From the NCBI GenBank assembly GCA_007129405.1, contig SKVN01000077.1, positions 1 to 41,184 on the forward strand: a stretch of DNA of 41,184 nucleotides. Direction: 5' to 3'. The notes beneath the pieces were generated by a model, which was not told the DNA's origin, ran no database searches, and worked only from the letters and a program-made list of their open reading frames with translations. This DNA is from Kiritimatiellia bacterium (GTDB lineage Bacteria > Verrucomicrobiota > Kiritimatiellia > UBA8416). A program made the position numbers and the translations under genes. Below, one piece after another: positions 30,505-40,477 of the stretch. Positions within the stretch are counted from its first letter, which is position 1, and every line of letters starts with the position of its first letter.

Positions 30505-31574
30505 CAGCAAGAGAGATTGCCCCATTACTACGCGGCTGTACGTTTGACGGCAACAAAGGCGCGATTGTCGTTCATCGTGCAGGCACATTACAAGCCGATG
30601 TCACGTGCAGCGTGGACGAAATCACCGACAAAGTGAAACCCGGCATTCGTTCGGTCCACATCAAGGATGTTGGCAGCTTCAGGCTAGGCGATGATTATGA
30701 CGACGCTATAAACGGAACCAGTAACGCACCGCGTGCGACGGGACGAGGTGCGGTCGTCCATAACAAGGTCTGCGTCGTCACCGGGGGCGCCCAAGGGTTT
30801 GGAGAAGGCATTGTCAAAGAATTGATTGATCACGGAGCCTTGGTATGGATTGCTGATTTGAATCTGGCGGGCGCACAAACTGTAGCGGCACGCTGCAATC
30901 AAGCGGCTGGACGTACGGTAGCATTTCCTGTTGCCGTCAATGTCGCGGATGAAGAGTCTGTCAAAGCGATGGTGGATGAGATTGTAACCACTTGCGGCGG
31001 GATCGATCTATTCATCTCTAACGCTGGCGTACTGAAAGCGGGCAGCGTAAAAGATTTATCGGCTAAAGATTTTCGATTTGTCACGGAAGTAAACTACACC
31101 GGTTTCTTCCTCTGCACCAAACATGTAGCACCGGTAATGGAAGCAATGAATCAGCCAACCGGCAAATATTACACCGACATCATTAGCATTAGTTCCAAAT
31201 CTGCCTTGGAAGGTTCGAACCGCAATGGTGCATATGCCGGATCTAAATTCGGGTCCGTAGGTCTCGTACAAAGTTTTGCAAAGGAATTGATTGCGGATAA
31301 CACCAAAGTCAACACCATCTGTCCCGGAAACTTCTTTGACGGCCCTCTCTGGAGTGACCCCGAAAAAGGTTTGTTTACGCAGTATTTAAAAACCGGCAAA
31401 GTACCAGGCGCACAAAGCGTGGCAGATGTAAAACGGCACTACGAACAGCAAATCCCTATGCAACGCGGATGCTACCCGACCGACGTTGCACGGGCCATTT
31501 TCTATGTGATCGAACAAGTATATGAGACCGGGCAAGCCATACCTGTTACGGGCGGCCAAGTCATGTTGAATTAG
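30501..31574 (+). CDS. SDR-family dehydrogenase, sorbitol-6-phosphate dehydrogenase-like, with about 85-aa N-terminal extension
   Basis: Rossmann VCVVTGGAQGFGEG, catalytic SS...YAGSK; ATGA overlap with the DeoR gene. Confidence 0.85.
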   Translation: MTAREIAPLLRGCTFDGNKGAIVVHRAGTLQADVTCSVDEITDKVKPGIRSVHIKDVGSFRLGDDYDDAINGTSNAPRATGRGAVVHNKVCVVTGGAQGFGEGIVKELIDHGALVWIADLNLAGAQTVAARCNQAAGRTVAFPVAVNVADEESVKAMVDEIVTTCGGIDLFISNAGVLKAGSVKDLSAKDFRFVTEVNYTGFFLCTKHVAPVMEAMNQPTGKYYTDIISISSKSALEGSNRNGAYAGSKFGSVGLVQSFAKELIADNTKVNTICPGNFFDGPLWSDPEKGLFTQYLKTGKVPGAQSVADVKRHYEQQIPMQRGCYPTDVARAIFYVIEQVYETGQAIPVTGGQVMLN

Positions 31575-31601
31575 AAAACAAGAAACAACACAGGAGAAAT
31601 C

Positions 31602-32876
31602 ATGAAAACAAAAGCCGTTCGCCTCTATGGCAAAAAAGACCTGCGCCTTGAAACCGTCGAACTCCCCCCCATTGAAAAGGGAGAAATTCTTGCCCACATT
31701 ATCTCCGACAGCATCTGCATGTCTTCCTACAAAGCCTCTGCACAAGGAACAGACCACAAACGGATTCCCAACGATGTTGCTAATCATCCGATTATGATTG
31801 GACATGAATTCTGCGGGGAAATCGTTGAAGTGGGAGAACGCTGGAAGGACCAATTTAAACCCGGCGAAAAATTTTCCATACAACCGGCCATGAACGATCC
31901 GAATGGACCCGTCGGCATCCTTTCCGCACCAGGATATTCGTATCCATATATTGGCGGAGACGCCCAGTACATCGTTATCCCCGAGGCTGTCATGGAACGG
32001 AAATGCTTGCTCCCGTATGCAGGAGAAGCCTTCTACCTGGGCTCTCTGGCTGAACCCATGAGCTGTGTTATTGGCGCTTTCCATGCGAATTATCACACCA
32101 CCCCTGGAAGCTATGAGCATAAAATGGGCATTATGGAAGGTGGCGCGACGGCCATTCTTGCCGGTGTCGGACCCATGGGGCTTGGTGCCATTGATTATGC
32201 GATCCATGGCGATTGTCGCCCTGGTCTCCTCGTTGTCACCGACATCGATAATGATCGCCTGAATCGCGCCGCCGCAATCTTCACCGTGGAAGATGCCGCC
32301 AAGCATGGCGTCAAGCTAATGTATGTGAATACGTCCGAACCCGGAAAAGATGCCGATTACCTCAAATCCCTTACACCGGACGGAGATGGTTTTAATGACG
32401 TCTTTGTGTTTGCTCCTGTACGCCCATTGATTGAGCAAGCAGACCTGATACTAGGACACGATGGCTGTCTCAATTTCTTTGCTGGCCCGACCGATCCATC
32501 CTTCAAAGCAGAATTCAACTTCTACAATGTCCACTATGCAGCTACACACGTAGTCGGTACCAGTGGTGGTAACACCGACGACATGATTGAATCGCTGAAA
32601 TTGATGGAAGAAGGGCGCGTGGATCCGTCCACTATGGTGACACACATCGGCGGGTTGGATGCCGTCATTGAAACCACCTTGAATCTCCCGCAGATTCCCG
32701 GGGGGAAAAAATTAATTTATACAGGGATTCAGTTACCACTGACCCCACTCGCTGAACTACAAAACCAAACCGATCCCATGCTGCAGGAACTCGCCCGCAT
32801 TGTAGAAAAGGCAAATGGATTGTGGTCCCCGGAGGCAGAGAGATACCTGTTGGCGAATGCCACGCCCATGGAATAA
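31602..32876 (+). CDS. Zinc-type alcohol dehydrogenase, L-sorbose-1-phosphate reductase (SorE)-like
   Basis: GHEFCGEIVEVG medium-chain ADH motif, LAGVGPMGLGAIDYA nucleotide-binding region; adjacent to SDR and DeoR genes; SD CAGGAG. Confidence 0.82.
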   Translation: MKTKAVRLYGKKDLRLETVELPPIEKGEILAHIISDSICMSSYKASAQGTDHKRIPNDVANHPIMIGHEFCGEIVEVGERWKDQFKPGEKFSIQPAMNDPNGPVGILSAPGYSYPYIGGDAQYIVIPEAVMERKCLLPYAGEAFYLGSLAEPMSCVIGAFHANYHTTPGSYEHKMGIMEGGATAILAGVGPMGLGAIDYAIHGDCRPGLLVVTDIDNDRLNRAAAIFTVEDAAKHGVKLMYVNTSEPGKDADYLKSLTPDGDGFNDVFVFAPVRPLIEQADLILGHDGCLNFFAGPTDPSFKAEFNFYNVHYAATHVVGTSGGNTDDMIESLKLMEEGRVDPSTMVTHIGGLDAVIETTLNLPQIPGGKKLIYTGIQLPLTPLAELQNQTDPMLQELARIVEKANGLWSPEAERYLLANATPME

Positions 32877-32929
32877 GTGACCCCACTGACATCGTGGCTG
32901 CCGGCAGTGTGTCCTGCAGGTAGCTGTGT

Positions 32930-34114
32930 TTATCGCAAGACCGCATCGGTCAGCGAAAAGACCGGCAACAATACGGCTAGCGTAATGAGCAGGACAAAGC
33001 CACCAATCAAGAGTAAAAGCAGTGGCTCTAGCAAGGCAAGCAAACGCGCCAAGTGGTGATCAAACTGTCGATCACAACGACGCCCCGCGTGATCGAGCAT
33101 CCCGGCCAAATCCCCGCCAGCCTCTCCGACCGCAATCCACCCCGTTAAGATTTCTGCAAGCGGCGGGATCCCGTGTACAGCTTCCTCCAAGTTCTGCCCA
33201 TGTCGAACAGCGTGTGCGGCCACTTCGGCACGCTCTTCACACCAGCCGTTTCCTGTTGCTCGACCAGCTAACGCGATACCCTCAACCAAAGGAACCCCTG
33301 CCTTGGTCAATATAGCTAGCGTATGTGCAAACCGCGATGCCAGCAAATAGCGATAGACCCGCTGCCCGGGCAAACGCAACATAAAGACTTCAAGTTGAAT
33401 CCGTCTCGCAGGATCACGAAACAACTGACGAAAAAACAACACGCCCAGCACCCCGGCAACGCCAAATCCAACAATACCCCACGGGAATAGCCAACGGCTT
33501 ATCGTCAGCATAAAACGTGTAAGCGCAGGCATCGATAGAAAATCACCCGTTATCCGCTGCATACGGGGCAACAATACCCCTAACATGACCAAGGCAACCA
33601 CAATGCCCAAGGTTAGAATAAAGATAGGATAAATCATGGCGCGCTGTACACGTTCACGCAACTGCTGGTGAGATTCAATTACGTCAGCCAATTGATTGAG
33701 AACAGCATCGAGGGTCCCCGTACGTTCGGCAACCTCGATTGCCGACAATTCAAAAGATTTTGTTCCATGGGACATCTTCTCCAGTGCGGCCGCAAATCCA
33801 AGGCCTTCACGCACATGATCGCGAACACCAGATAAAACGACAAAAGCCGTATGCAACTCCGGGGTTTTCAAAAGCATCCCCAGAGCTGGAACCAGCGGCA
33901 TCCCTGAACGTAGCAAAGCCGCTAATTCGCGATAAAACATACCACGCAAAGGCTGCGGAAAATTTCCGCGTTGGGTACGACTTTCCACGATCTTGGCAAC
34001 ATAGATCTTCTGCGCGGCAAGCGTATCCCTTGCTGACTTGGCGCTTAAGGCCTCAATATGACCAGACTTCGGGGCACCCGTGTCATCATACCCCTTGTAG
34101 CTGTACGTTCTCAT
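32930..34114 (-). CDS. gspF: Type II secretion / type IV pilus inner-membrane protein GspF/PilC
   Basis: Two GspF domains with FYRELAALLRSGMPLVPALGML and FAHTLAILTKAGVPLVEGIALA; C-terminal TM. Confidence 0.94.
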   Translation of the reverse strand: MRTYSYKGYDDTGAPKSGHIEALSAKSARDTLAAQKIYVAKIVESRTQRGNFPQPLRGMFYRELAALLRSGMPLVPALGMLLKTPELHTAFVVLSGVRDHVREGLGFAAALEKMSHGTKSFELSAIEVAERTGTLDAVLNQLADVIESHQQLRERVQRAMIYPIFILTLGIVVALVMLGVLLPRMQRITGDFLSMPALTRFMLTISRWLFPWGIVGFGVAGVLGVLFFRQLFRDPARRIQLEVFMLRLPGQRVYRYLLASRFAHTLAILTKAGVPLVEGIALAGRATGNGWCEERAEVAAHAVRHGQNLEEAVHGIPPLAEILTGWIAVGEAGGDLAGMLDHAGRRCDRQFDHHLARLLALLEPLLLLLIGGFVLLITLAVLLPVFSLTDAVLR

Positions 34115-35661
34115 ACTGCAGCTGCCCGCTCGATTTCTTCCAACGTCGTAATACCGGCAAGCACTTTCTGAATACCGTCTTCTTCAAGAGGGTGCATGCC
34201 AGCCCGTAGAGCCTCTTGCCGTACACGCTCCAAATGAAAATCTGGATCTCGTACAACAGCCCGCAGGGCTTCGTTCATCGGCAATAACTCAAAGATACCC
34301 GTGCGGCCCCAATAGCCCTGCTTGCATTGCGCACACCCGACAGGTTGCCAGGCCTGCTGCCCCTGCATACGGCCAGCCAAGACACCCGCTTCATGGATCA
34401 CATACGGTTGACGGCATGACTCGCACAAACACCGCACAAGACGTTGTGCAAGAACCGCACGCACGCAAGCTGAAAGTAAATACGGCGCAATACCAATATC
34501 AGCCAAGCGCACCAATGCACCCGGGGCATCATTCGTATGCAACGTCGTAAATACCAAATGACCAGTCAACGCCGCACGTACAGCAATTTCAGCGGTCTCA
34601 GCATCACGCGTTTCCCCAACCAGAATCACATCCGGATCCTGACGTAAAATATGTCGCAATCCCGTTGCAAACGTGATGCCAATTTTCGGCTTTACTTGAA
34701 TCTGACCAATATTATCCAATTGATACTCAATCGGATCTTCGATCGTTAAAATATTGCGGCGTTCTGCATCCAATGCCCCTAACGCCGCATACAACGTAGT
34801 TGTTTTGCCAGATCCCGTTGGCCCGGAAACGATGATCATGCCATTGGGTTGGCGTAGCTGCATATGTAACTGTGCCAGACAATCAGATGTCATGCCCAAT
34901 GCGGACATGTCCAGTACCGTATGACTCTGATCCAGTAACCGCAATACCACGCGTTCTCCCTCTGCAACCGGGATCGTCGAAACGCGGACATCAATCTCGC
35001 GATCTCCCACGCGTACCCGCGCCATGCCATCCTGCGGCAGACGGCGCTCTGCTATATCCATGTGCGCCATAACTTTTAACCGCGAGACCAAGGATGTCAC
35101 CAGATGCCCCGGAGGTGCCGATTGCTCGTACAATACCCCATCAATGCGAAAACGCACGCGCAAGCGAGAGGCAAACGGCTCAAAATGGATATCGGATGCA
35201 CGCTGCCGCAAGGCATCCAGCATAATCGTATTAATGAGCTGCGTGACAGGAGCATCGCGACTGCTCAACAGCAGATCATCTCCACGCCGAACGGGAGCCT
35301 GATCCGCGAGATGCAATGCCGCAATGACATCAGAGGGCGATTCTTGGCGTTGCGCATATGCTTCTTCAATACATGACAGGAGCACATCCACCGGGGCCAA
35401 TACCGGCTCTAGCGGTTGCCCGATCAGCAGTGTCACGTAATCAAGCAAGCCCACCTTTTCCGCGCTTCCAATGAGCGCACTTGGTTCACCATGCCAGCGA
35501 ACCGGCAAAACCTCGTTCGCCCTTACCCATTCGACAGGAAGTGTCCCCAGCAACTGGGAGTCGATGACAATGCCCGAACGGTCGTCAACGAAACGCAACC
35601 CCGTTTCCGACGCCATCTGGGCAAGACGATCACTGGAAATATCATGATCATTCGGATTCAT
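34111..35661 (-). CDS. gspE: Type II secretion / type IV pilus ATPase GspE/PilB
   Basis: Walker A GPTGSGKTTTLYAAL, IEDPIEYQ, LRQDPDVILVGE, tetracysteine CLCESC...CAQC. Confidence 0.96.
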   Translation of the reverse strand: MNPNDHDISSDRLAQMASETGLRFVDDRSGIVIDSQLLGTLPVEWVRANEVLPVRWHGEPSALIGSAEKVGLLDYVTLLIGQPLEPVLAPVDVLLSCIEEAYAQRQESPSDVIAALHLADQAPVRRGDDLLLSSRDAPVTQLINTIMLDALRQRASDIHFEPFASRLRVRFRIDGVLYEQSAPPGHLVTSLVSRLKVMAHMDIAERRLPQDGMARVRVGDREIDVRVSTIPVAEGERVVLRLLDQSHTVLDMSALGMTSDCLAQLHMQLRQPNGMIIVSGPTGSGKTTTLYAALGALDAERRNILTIEDPIEYQLDNIGQIQVKPKIGITFATGLRHILRQDPDVILVGETRDAETAEIAVRAALTGHLVFTTLHTNDAPGALVRLADIGIAPYLLSACVRAVLAQRLVRCLCESCRQPYVIHEAGVLAGRMQGQQAWQPVGCAQCKQGYWGRTGIFELLPMNEALRAVVRDPDFHLERVRQEALRAGMHPLEEDGIQKVLAGITTLEEIERAAAV

Positions 35662-37567
35662 GCGGCAACAAACCTGTCTTGTTTTGCCAACGACGCCGAT
35701 ATTCCTCTTGGTCTTCCAAAGAACTCACAATCGTAGGCGTCACCAGAATGAGCAAATCATTTCGCTCCGCAACCTTTTCCGTTCGTGTAAACAACCAGCG
35801 AATCACGGGGATGGAGCCAAAAAAGGGAACCCGCCTCTCATTTTCCCGCTCATCGCGTCGCGTTAAACCGGCAATCACAATGGTGCGTCCATTTTCGACG
35901 GTTACCGTGGTTTGCACCTCACGCTTCGCAATGGTTGGGGTAAATTTTCCTTCAGGACCAGACTCTATGACGGCCTCAATGCTGGGGTTTAACGCCATAC
36001 GAATCATCCCCCCGGGAATAAAATGCGGTGTAATCTGCAGCTTGATACCAACATCCATGCGCTCGATATTTTGGATGACATCACGGGCAGTTCCTGTACC
36101 ACCCGTGATTTCTGACGTCAAAATAGGAATTTCATTCACAACACTAACTGTGGCCTCACGATTATTTTGCGATTGCAAAGATGTCTCCGACAAAATCCGA
36201 AACCGATTTGCCGTGCGGAAAGCATCAATATTCAGCAATGCGGGGAATCCCACCTGAATCTGTCCTTCGGGACCCATCGACGTTCCCTGCGCCACACCAA
36301 CACTCATGCCACGCGGGAAAACGCCTTCCTGCGCAATATTTAAAATGCCACTGGCATCTCCTAAACTGAAGCCCCCCTGCACAACCGTATCCCCGACTGA
36401 ACCCGGCGCATCCAGTGCCGCAAAATCAACGCCTAACTGCAACCCATCCGAATCGCTCACTTCAACAATCATAACCCCAATATGAATTTGTTCCGGTAAT
36501 ATATCCATTTGTTCAATGAGCCGACGCACCACTTCATAATCGCCTGGACTGGCATCGATGAGCAGCGCATTATTGGAAGGACTTGATTGAATCGCTATCA
36601 TCCGACGATCCGCCCCCTCCGCTCTTTCCTGCCGTTGCCGCAACAACGATGTCAAGGATTCTGCTGCTTCATCGGCATTCAAATGGCGTAGAAAAATAGC
36701 ATGTAGACGACCCTGCCCGGTAGGAACATCCACATCCATTTCCATAATTAATTCGCGCAACTCTTGCACTTGGTTCGCGGTTCCGGTCACGATCAGACGA
36801 TTTGCATGCGGCACCGCCACCACCGTAGCCGTTCGCCCCATGTCGCGCAGACTGCTCGCTTGACGGCTCGCAGGTAAGCGCTGCACAAGTTCTTGTGCGC
36901 GCGACACACTTTCGGCTAATGCAACATTCAACTGCCGTGCCAATTCATCAGCCTGGGCATACTGTAATGGTATCACCTCCATCACACGCGCCAGGCCTGG
37001 ACGATCTAACGCATGGAGTAATGCTGCCATACGGTGAAGCGCAGATGCCGTATCGGTAACCATGATGTGATTGGTCTCCTCCATCGCACGAACCGCTCCA
37101 CCACGTTCGGCTGCAGGCTCCAGCAAACGCGCAACATCCTTGGCCGACACATGCTCCAATTGAAAAACCTTGGTAAACGTGCCACTGGCGGGGATATCAG
37201 ATTCAGGCCCTAAAACCGTCGCTAACGCAGGCGGCCGTTCCCCTACCGGCATAATTCGGTAAAGCCCCGTTTCTTCCCGCACGGCAAAACCGGCGGCATC
37301 CATAATCGACAGAAACAACGGGAAAACCTCCGCTTGCGAAACACGGGGTGACACAACGGTTATTTGGCCAGAGATATTTTCACCCATCACAAACCGCTTG
37401 CCGGTTAATTCCCCGACAAGCCGGACAAAGGTGTCAATCTCAACACCCTCAAACGTAAAGTCCACTCTCGCATCATGGGTGGTAGAAGCCGGCACAGACA
37501 TAGCATGCCAGCACAGCACAACAGATATTCCGGCACACAGCAGTCCGCGCCCAATAAAACGTCTCAT
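35648..37567 (-). CDS. gspD: Type II secretion secretin GspD
   Basis: Signal peptide, N0/N1-type domains, secretin domain VPFFGSIPVIRWLFT, TILVTPTIV-like end. Confidence 0.95.
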   Translation of the reverse strand: MRRFIGRGLLCAGISVVLCWHAMSVPASTTHDARVDFTFEGVEIDTFVRLVGELTGKRFVMGENISGQITVVSPRVSQAEVFPLFLSIMDAAGFAVREETGLYRIMPVGERPPALATVLGPESDIPASGTFTKVFQLEHVSAKDVARLLEPAAERGGAVRAMEETNHIMVTDTASALHRMAALLHALDRPGLARVMEVIPLQYAQADELARQLNVALAESVSRAQELVQRLPASRQASSLRDMGRTATVVAVPHANRLIVTGTANQVQELRELIMEMDVDVPTGQGRLHAIFLRHLNADEAAESLTSLLRQRQERAEGADRRMIAIQSSPSNNALLIDASPGDYEVVRRLIEQMDILPEQIHIGVMIVEVSDSDGLQLGVDFAALDAPGSVGDTVVQGGFSLGDASGILNIAQEGVFPRGMSVGVAQGTSMGPEGQIQVGFPALLNIDAFRTANRFRILSETSLQSQNNREATVSVVNEIPILTSEITGGTGTARDVIQNIERMDVGIKLQITPHFIPGGMIRMALNPSIEAVIESGPEGKFTPTIAKREVQTTVTVENGRTIVIAGLTRRDERENERRVPFFGSIPVIRWLFTRTEKVAERNDLLILVTPTIVSSLEDQEEYRRRWQNKTGLLPHESE

Positions 37568-38337
37568 TTCAGAATCCCTCGTTCTGACGACTCAATAAAC
37601 GCAATCAAATGTGAAACAACATCACTCTTCGAAACATCCTTTTCGATAGCGGACAAAGCATCCTGGGTAGAAAGATGGTTTCGATACAGATAACGATAAG
37701 CCTCCTTCAACCGTTTGCGGTCCGCCTCGGATACACCACGGCGATCCAAACCAATAGAATTAAGACCGCGCACAACCGCCGGATTCCCGTCAACAATCAT
37801 GAACGGAGGTATATCCTTTACTACCTTGGTACACCCACCAACCATGCACATTTTGCCAATTCGACAAAACTGATGTACGCCGCTCAAGCCGCCAATGACA
37901 GCCTGATCTTCAACCAGCACATCACCAGCCAACGTGGCTCCATTCGCCATAATAACGCCATTTCCCACATTACAGGCATGCGCAACATGGCAATAGGCCA
38001 TAATATGACACCCCTCGCCCACTTGCGTATGCTCCCCCTCGTGCGTGCCCGAATTCACTGTCACATATTCACGTATCGTCGTCTTCGCGCCGATCGTTAC
38101 ACGCGACCTGCCGCCCCGAAATTTCAGGTCCTGCGTTTGGGAACCAATGCAAGCAAACGGAAATATGGTACATGACGCACCAATACGCGTACACCCTTCA
38201 ATGACGACATGCGATCGAATATCTACACCATCACAAATTTCAACATCAGGCCCGATTACGCTATAAGGCCCAATGGAAACACCTCCTCCAATACGCGCAC
38301 CCTCCGAAATAATTGCCGTGGCGTGAATCCCCGTCAT
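37564..38337 (-). CDS. lpxA: UDP-N-acetylglucosamine acyltransferase
   Basis: Left-handed beta-helix hexapeptides ([26 protein letters not shown]), [11 protein letters not shown]-like active-site region; ATGA overlap with fabZ stop. Confidence 0.95.
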   Translation of the reverse strand: MTGIHATAIISEGARIGGGVSIGPYSVIGPDVEICDGVDIRSHVVIEGCTRIGASCTIFPFACIGSQTQDLKFRGGRSRVTIGAKTTIREYVTVNSGTHEGEHTQVGEGCHIMAYCHVAHACNVGNGVIMANGATLAGDVLVEDQAVIGGLSGVHQFCRIGKMCMVGGCTKVVKDIPPFMIVDGNPAVVRGLNSIGLDRRGVSEADRKRLKEAYRYLYRNHLSTQDALSAIEKDVSKSDVVSHLIAFIESSERGILK

Positions 38338-38780
38338 GAACGATCTTCCCCTTGCGAAATCATACACATCATTTCGGCTTCCGATGCCACCTCACCGTCA
38401 ACGGTGATCTCGGCGGTAAAACGCGCAATCCGAGCCCGCAGCTTCGTGATTTTCACAGCAATACGCAACTGGTCTCCCGGCTTTACAACACGCCGAAACC
38501 GCGCGCCATCAATCCCCATAAAAAAAGGTACACCATCGGAATTCCCAGCAATGCGATTCAGCAATATCCCGGCTGTTTGCGCCATAGCCTCTAACTGCAA
38601 AACCCCGGGCATCACAGGAAGCCCCGGGAAATGACCTTGAAAAAACGGCTCATTAATCGTCACATTCTTGATCCCGACAATTGACTCCTTGTCATCACAC
38701 GATTCGATTCGATCGACCAAAAGAAATGGATAGCGATGTGGAAGTAATTTCATGATCTCTGCAATATCAATCTCTGCCAT
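38334..38780 (-). CDS. fabZ: 3-hydroxyacyl-ACP dehydratase FabZ
   Basis: [43 protein letters not shown] at 38780 spaced 7 nt from GGGAGG. Confidence 0.96.
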   Translation of the reverse strand: MAEIDIAEIMKLLPHRYPFLLVDRIESCDDKESIVGIKNVTINEPFFQGHFPGLPVMPGVLQLEAMAQTAGILLNRIAGNSDGVPFFMGIDGARFRRVVKPGDQLRIAVKITKLRARIARFTAEITVDGEVASEAEMMCMISQGEDRS

Positions 38781-38902
38781 ACCCATACCTCCCGTTTGTC
38801 TTTTCTCCACCTGCCATGTGCACAGATACACAGTTATACGATTGACAAGTCTATAACATATACCCAAGCACAATGAAAGCGGATGTTGCCCTATGAACGC
38901 AC

Positions 38903-38934
38903 AGGGCGGGAAGATCAAAAGACCATCCCGCCCT
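38903..38934 (-). terminator. GC-rich stem-loop downstream of the OmpA-family gene
   Basis: AGGGCGGGA (38903-38911) perfectly complements TCCCGCCCT (38926-38934); no clear U-tract. Confidence 0.55.
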
Positions 38935-38962
38935 TGTAGTCCACAACGTACAGAACATAAAC

Positions 38963-40303
38963 TTACTTTACGTCGCCATCTTCTCTCATGGTCTCAAGTA
39001 ATACGCGACCCTGTACACGATCCTGCTGATGCTGCTCGTCACCCCGAATGTAGATTTCAACGCGACGGTTCAACGGGTTCCCATCTTGCGGATCGTTCGG
39101 GGCACGAGGCCGTTCAAAACCAAAACCACGAGCTTCTAAACGCGAACGGTCGATTCCTCCTTGCTCCACCAGATAATTTGCAACTGAACGGGCGCGTCTT
39201 TCAGAAAGCCGCAAATTGTAATCCGCTTGCGATGTAGCCAGACGGTCAGCGTGCCCTTCTACAACAGCAGTAGACGTTTCGCTACGGCGCATGACGCGCG
39301 CAACAATATCCAAATCCTGATGATATTCAGGACGTAAAATGTCTTTGTCATAATCGAACTGGATGTACAACTCGAATACCAGCAAATCGTCATACGGATT
39401 TAGCGGATCGGTCCCATCCTCGAGCACTTCATGCCCATCCGTAACGCCACCTCGATCCGTATCCGGATTCAACGGATCCGTTCCATAAATATGAATTTCC
39501 TCATAGTCCGTCAGTCCATCAAAATCCGTATCTGGATTCAGCGGATCGGTGCCATAAATGCGCACCTCTTCATAGTCCGTTAAACCATCACCATCCGTAT
39601 CCGGATTGAAAGGGTCGGTCCCATACACTTCAATCTCTTCCCAATCATATAAGCCATCTCCGTCACTATCCACGTAACGATCAGAAACCATCACTTGGGG
39701 CGGAACCTTAGCGCCCCATCGCCAGGCAACACCAACATCAAAAGTCGCATTGGCCTCTGTTCTTTCCAATGTCATATAAACCCGCGCATCGGCACGCAAA
39801 GCCCATTCATCATTAAAATGGTACATGAAACCAATACCGGATCGCAGCATCGGATCGAAATAACCGCTCTTTCTTTTGTGCTCGTAATAGACCGCCCCTA
39901 ATCCCAGAACCAGATAGGGATCGAGTCGCTCCCACCGGGTAAAGTGATACAAGGCATCGCCGAAGAAACCAACGGCGTAGGAACGACTCGCGCCCGTAGC
40001 TTCCTCTAAACGAGAAATGCTTGCTCCTGTATCACGGTCCCTGCGATAATTCTGACGCAAGCGCGGGGCAATAAAAATACCAGCTTCATAAGACCACCAC
40101 TGCGTGTGCTCATAGCCCACACGTAAAGTCGCTTGCATGCCGTCCTGCAACTCTTCATCACCTTCGAAAATAAGCACACCTAGCCCCGGACTAAAGTACC
40201 AACGAGCTTCAATGGGAAGTTCGTCTTCCACGCCCCATACTGCCGCCCCCAAACTACATACCAAAATCGCAGCAACCAACAACGTACGATGTACATATGA
40301 CAT
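38963..40303 (-). CDS. OmpA-family outer-membrane protein with beta-barrel-like N-terminus and thrombospondin-3-type repeats
   Basis: Signal peptide, C-terminal OmpA domain ([32 protein letters not shown]), repeats [31 protein letters not shown]. Confidence 0.93.
   Translation of the reverse strand: MSYVHRTLLVAAILVCSLGAAVWGVEDELPIEARWYFSPGLGVLIFEGDEELQDGMQATLRVGYEHTQWWSYEAGIFIAPRLRQNYRRDRDTGASISRLEEATGASRSYAVGFFGDALYHFTRWERLDPYLVLGLGAVYYEHKRKSGYFDPMLRSGIGFMYHFNDEWALRADARVYMTLERTEANATFDVGVAWRWGAKVPPQVMVSDRYVDSDGDGLYDWEEIEVYGTDPFNPDTDGDGLTDYEEVRIYGTDPLNPDTDFDGLTDYEEIHIYGTDPLNPDTDRGGVTDGHEVLEDGTDPLNPYDDLLVFELYIQFDYDKDILRPEYHQDLDIVARVMRRSETSTAVVEGHADRLATSQADYNLRLSERRARSVANYLVEQGGIDRSRLEARGFGFERPRAPNDPQDGNPLNRRVEIYIRGDEQHQQDRVQGRVLLETMREDGDVK
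39396..39678 (-). repeat. About four 72-bp (24-aa) tandem coding repeats
   Basis: Units [23 protein letters not shown] / [23 protein letters not shown] / [23 protein letters not shown] / [23 protein letters not shown]. Confidence 0.9.
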
Positions 40304-40477
40304 ATAACATCTCCTGCTTATCAGAGTTCTTATGCTATTACTTAAACCGAATGGTAGGAACAATAACACTCCCCCCATCCCTACGCAATCGGATTCGAAT
40401 GCTTTTGGCAAAGAATCTATGATTTAACGAGACGGGCCCCAAACAAGCTGTCATCACCCAAAACGCCACGAATCGTA

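Noticed and set aside
31386-32306. 306-aa minus-strand ORF antisense to the SorE-like gene
   Set aside because: No family features; opposite frame is a clear zinc-type dehydrogenase
32877-32929. CTGCCGGCAG and CCTGCAGG palindromes between SorE-like gene and gspF, considered as terminator
   Set aside because: Perfect palindromes without loop or U-tract; not a convincing intrinsic terminator
37675-38175. 166-aa plus-strand ORF antisense to lpxA
   Set aside because: LpxA hexapeptide repeats on the other strand are unambiguous
38840-38870. TTGACA-like promoter in the fabZ upstream gap
   Set aside because: The TTGACA at this place reads on the plus strand, away from fabZ, with no well-spaced -10 box
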